A DNA stretch of 64,000 nt from Heterostelium album PN500. Taxonomy: Eukaryota; Evosea; Eumycetozoa; Acytosteliales; Acytosteliaceae. Below are positions 59,695 to 64,000 of this stretch, piece after piece. The notes under the pieces were generated by a model that saw only the letters and a program-made list of their open reading frames with translations, did not search any database and was not told the origin of the DNA. Position numbers and translations under genes: made by a program. Within the stretch, counting starts at the first letter, position 1; every line of letters begins with the position of its first letter. The stretch spans positions 2,542,001-2,606,000 of the forward strand of contig NW_008805064.1 in assembly GCF_000004825.1 (NCBI RefSeq), in the 5' to 3' direction.

Positions 59695-62600
59695 TTAATG
59701 ATATTTTTCATGGATATTACCTTTTAACCAAGAAATATACAGTTTCTTTAATGCAGCTTTGTTTAGAGTGAGATTATCCTTAACTTTTGAACTTGCTTCA
59801 CCAAATTTGTTGAAATAGATATTGATCTTTCCTTTCATACCGCTGTTGGTATTTACTGAGAGCTGTGGTTCAACTACACTCATCAACAATGCTAGTCCGT
59901 GTTGACAATCAACGTTGTGATTGACCAACTCGTTGTCACAGCAATTCTCATAACATACAACTCTACTACAATGTAAACAAACACCTTTGGGGAACTTTGA
60001 GCAACTCCTGGCACACGGGACTGATACAAATTTAATTAAGAAATCCTATTTGTTTTTAATTGATTAAAACAATAATTATTAAATTAGTATAAATAAATTT
60101 TAATCATTACTCAAAATAAATATGAATGATTAATACTTACAATATAAAGCTCGGGGAATTTGATAAATACCGGTGTCACCAGTGGCAAACAAAAGGAAAT
60201 GTAATGATTGGAGGTGAGTAACGAGTATTTCTTTTCTTGGTACAAAAAGTTTGGAAGTACCTCTCTCCAATTGGGAAGTTCAAATGATTTCAGCAGAAAC
60301 TCTACGGATGAGAATGTTTCCAATGTGATTGGAACTTGTTGGTCATTGTTGAGTGGTGATTCGAAATTGGTTGTAACGCAATGTTTGAAAAGCAGTGACT
60401 TTCTCAAGAAGCTTGTCGTTACTCTGTCCAATGTGGATTCTACCATTGAAAATTGTTTATCCATTGATCCAGTGCCAAACACATGGGTATCCTGAGTGAA
60501 CAAGAGGAAATACTCCAAAATATATTCATATGATTCTTCTCGCTTCTGTTTGTCTGGTTCTTCGATAATATATCTGTCAATTGCACTTCCGTATGCATAG
60601 AAAATCAAACGTTCATATGCTTTTCTAATAAGTATGTTTAAGTCTGAGGAATCGTCGTTGTTGTTGTTGTTGTTGAGGTAGTGACTGTAAGTTGCCAAAA
60701 TGAATGGATCATACTCGGCATTGGAATCTGACCATGGATCGAAAGCTTCAGTATTCTCCAACTCTACAAATGTCATTATATTGAAATAGAAAAGTCTGAG
60801 TGCTTTCAATCTTTTCTGGAATTCAACCTCACTGAATACATAGTATGGCTTATCGGTATCGGTGTTTAGATAGCATAGTTGACGAGTAGTCATTTCTATG
60901 ATTTCAATGAGTACCAGTGGATACTTCCATAGAAACTTCTGAACAACTTGATCTTCGATTTTCGGAACCTGATCGTACGTGATATCGAAATCAACGATCT
61001 GTTGAAGACCAATCTTTTGCACATATTCGTTGCGACTTTGGTTATCGGTGGGCAAAATAAAGCTTGAAACTCTATTGCAAAGTGGACATTTGAATAGTGT
61101 TCCTATTGAAGAGAAGCTTTCGAAACATGATTGATGGATGTAATGATCACAAATACGAATATTAATGGGGAAGTTCTGTTGGAATAGGTATAGCAGTTCG
61201 TGGTGATTTTGATCCTTCAACTCTTTAGCTAACATCACTCCACCTAGAGTAGAGAATTCTTTTTCGATATCAGGGCCGATTCTGTCATAGTGCTTGATGA
61301 ATGTTTGTCTTTTGGAGGTAGAGGTAACGCCCATACCCTCAAAGTGTCCGATGGCACAAAGTGGATCGGAACTGGAATTACGTGAACTCTTACAGGAAAC
61401 ACATACAATATTGTCAGATTCCGTATCGTTATTGTTGGATTCTTCATTGTCCAATTGTTCATTGTTCTGAAGGAATTGGAGTTGTTGTTGCATCATCTTC
61501 TCTTTGATCATCATTTGTCTCTTGAGTGATTCCTCCTTCTTGATTCTCTCTTCTTTTTCTGTCTCAATGTTGACGACCTCATCGATAGACATCTTTCGGT
61601 TGGTGAAATATTGATTGACACTTGAATCGAATTCATTGACCGAAATCAACAAGTTGCAAATTAAATTCTTCTTGCCAGCAAACTTATTCTTTGAATCTAT
61701 GGTTTCAAATAGATCAGTTACCAAATCAAAGATACTGATTGGTTTGATGGTATTTGAAGTGCTGTCGACAATAACTTGATATGGTTGAACAATATTCAAA
61801 ATTGAAATTGGTTTCTCCATTTGTTGATTGTTGTTGCTGTTGTCATTCAATAGATAACTCTTGAAAGTTGATCTAATGTTTGAAACTTCATCGGAATGAA
61901 GAGTAGTCATTGTTGATTCTTTAAAGTTTCTCATTGCCATCGACAATAAATAGAGAATATGGTTGGCAGCTTGATCCAATTCATTTTGATTGTTGGTTGG
62001 TGATGGTATAAAGTATTCAGAATCCTTAAAGTTTGACAATGATTCGAATTTAACTTTCATCTGGTAGCTTGGATGGACGAATGACAACAATGTTGAGAAT
62101 GCAATCTGGTAGATCAATGGTTCATCAAACAATTGGTTGACTGCCAATAGATTTGGATGAAGTGCATCTAATTTACATGGCAATGGGAAAGTTGAATTGT
62201 CACTCTTGATATGTTCATTGTAGGATTCCAGTGTTGATTCTGGAGTGATACGTAAATGATATGGGTAGTAATAATCATAACGATCCCAGTACTCAGATTT
62301 CAGTGTGAGTTTCTTTTCGGTCTCTGTTGTTGCCGTTGGTGTTGAAACTTCTTGGATTGCTTTCTCCAGCTCTTCATCGAGAAGTCTGAGAAAGAATTCC
62401 TTTCTGGTGGCAATAATCTTAGAATGAGTATTGATTTTGGCAATCAATGAATTAATGACATTGTAACGAACTTCTTCATAACTAGTCATCGAACTCTTTC
62501 TCAATTGCAGTACTCGAATAACTAATGTCAACATATCATTCAAACAATGTGGATATTCCTCTGTAATAAGATAATAGATAATAGTTATTATGTCAATATT

Positions 62601-64000
62601 AGAATTCTATGAGACTATAAATATGTTGATTACTACTTACTTGTTGATTTATAGTTTGAAGTGAAGGTACTGATGAGAACATTCAAAAAGTAATTTGGAC
62701 CAAGAAGTATCGATGAATATTGGAGAGTGAAAAGATCGATTGGTTGGAACGACCACTTTTGGAAAGTAGCGACATCTGGTATGTTCAAATTCTTCTGCCA
62801 AAAACGATTCTCTGATTGGGACATCAAAACAATTGGTAGAATCGAAAGGTTGAAAATACTTATCAATTGTTGGTTGTTGATCAATGATTTGATTGCTGAC
62901 TGGCTATAATCGGAAGCATTGATCATATTCATCCATAAAACACCAATCAATCTATTCAAAGGACTATGAATCGATACAGTATCAACACCATTAAAAATAT
63001 CATTCGAAGGCAATAGGTAACTATTGTTATTTTATAAATGTAAGTAAAAAAAGATGTTTGTAGTCAATCTTATTTTTTATATTTATAACAAACTTACTTA
63101 TTGAATGTAAAATATTGTTTGTTTGTAGAATTAATATAACCAAGTATTGATGTTATATACTTTAATGGGCTTACTATTATTATTATTATTATTATTATTA
63201 ATAGTTGTTAATATAATGAATGTATTTAATATTTCGTTATATAGTTATACTTTACATTTTAGCTCGTTTAATTTTATAAAGAAAGAATTTAAAGTGTTAA
63301 TTAATGATATCTCTATCAAACCAATCGATTGTAAGACAGGTAGTTCAAACTCTAATGCTTCTGTTAACTGTCTTCTGACGGGTGCAATCTCTTGAAGGTC
63401 ACTTAGAACTTTGAGGTACTCATTGATGATTACATCATTATTGAAAGCATACTCTGTGACTTGTTGGTTCTTAAAGTATCGAACGAGCAAATGATAATCT
63501 AGAAGCTTTGTTAAATACTTATCATAAGCTTCTCTCTCCTCTGAATCATCTAAATTAAATGAATTTCTTTTTTCTAAATACTTTTTCTATAATAAAGATG
63601 ATAATAAACATATTAATACGTATGTTCTATCTGATTATCATCAACAACAACAACAACAACAACAACAATGCAACAAACACTTACAACTAATGACAGAATC
63701 GAAAGAATGATATTGTGTTTTGAGTAACCGGTATTGAATGGAACGAAAATCGATGCAAGTTCAAACATTTGACAACTTATGTAGGAATTTTCGATATCTT
63801 GGTCTACATCTGCATCCAAATCTTTGTAGTATTCGAGAAACTCGTCGCACAGGACAACTTTGTATAGTGGATTACCAATGATTGCCATTAATAACAACTT
63901 TGCCTGATTAAAGTACTCTGGTATTAAATGTAGCGATTGAAGTATAATACCTATTGGAACCTTGGTTGTAAGTCCTGGAATCGTCAACTGACTATCGATC
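59695..64000 (-). CDS. UBR-box/RING E3 ubiquitin ligase, copy B, cut by window edge
   Basis: Visible minus-strand exons: 63685-64000 (continues beyond the window), 63256-63586, 63098-63173, 62641-63020, 60141-62560 and 59695-60045. Exons of 331, 76 and 380 nt have exactly the same lengths as in copy A, and every intron phase agrees. The RING reads IVCVSCKSSRN ... ICDHYIHQSCFE ... FKCPLCNRVS and the cap reads CARSCSKFPKGVCLHC. The N-terminal UBR box should lie past 64000. The central 350 residues (about 61460-62200) are nearly identical to copy A while the ends differ much more. It is expected to act like copy A in protein ubiquitination. Confidence 0.9.

Noticed and set aside
1-64000. CRISPR arrays, rRNA genes and tRNA genes
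   Set aside because: No spaced direct-repeat array with unique spacers, no rRNA-like sequence, and no T-loop GGTTCRAATCC plus acceptor fold was found by eye on either strand.

Overview
The window looks like nuclear DNA of a dictyostelid social amoeba. It is strongly A+T-rich between genes. Introns are short, AT-rich and mostly GTAAGT/GTATGT...AG. Asn codon runs are common. It carries families expanded in dictyostelids: F-box/FNIP and LRR proteins, NRTEG-type ankyrin proteins, a B-box/kelch protein, tiny two-exon genes with an intron after three codons, short EF-hand light chains, and a divergent actin. The species cannot be fixed from sequence alone. The TE content (an RLE-type LINE and a Fanzor gene) suggests something other than D. 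discoideum.

Layout. 0-9 kb: a CLU-domain/leucine-rich-repeat gene and two paralogous F-box/LRR-like genes around a small membrane-protein gene. 10-12.5 kb: a tiny two-exon gene and a B-box/kelch gene with one frame break. 12.8-16.5 kb: an ankyrin gene destroyed by a 3.2-kb LINE that sits inside one ankyrin repeat. 16.7-18.7 kb: a three-exon gene of unknown function, then hairpin-forming units and a 4 x 54-bp tandem array. 18.8-23.2 kb: the most notable locus, a five-exon gene whose C-terminal half is a Fanzor (eukaryotic TnpB-like RNA-guided nuclease) with all three RuvC acidic residues, followed by a structured, less AT-rich stretch that could be its guide RNA. 24.4-27 kb: ankyrin genes/pseudogenes and an actin 3' fragment.

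27.5-44 kb is ordinary, gene-dense host DNA. It holds a secreted protein, an L-type lectin-like protein, an F-box/FNIP protein, an eight-exon GH29 alpha-L-fucosidase, a PH-domain protein, a PMP3 proteolipid, a 73-residue EF-hand light chain, and a 1277-residue Golgi-type protein joining three glycosyltransferase domains (GT2, GT4, GT61-like). 44-54 kb: an intact 755-residue ankyrin protein tail-to-tail with a 13-exon MSH5 meiotic MutS homologue, a Harbinger-like transposase gene, a second tiny two-exon gene and a divergent 375-residue actin.

54-64 kb: two tandem paralogues of a UBR-box/RING E3 ubiquitin ligase with identical intron positions. The second runs off the right edge.

Exon boundaries below were read by eye from GT/AG sites, frame continuity and family similarity. 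No database search or RNA evidence was available.
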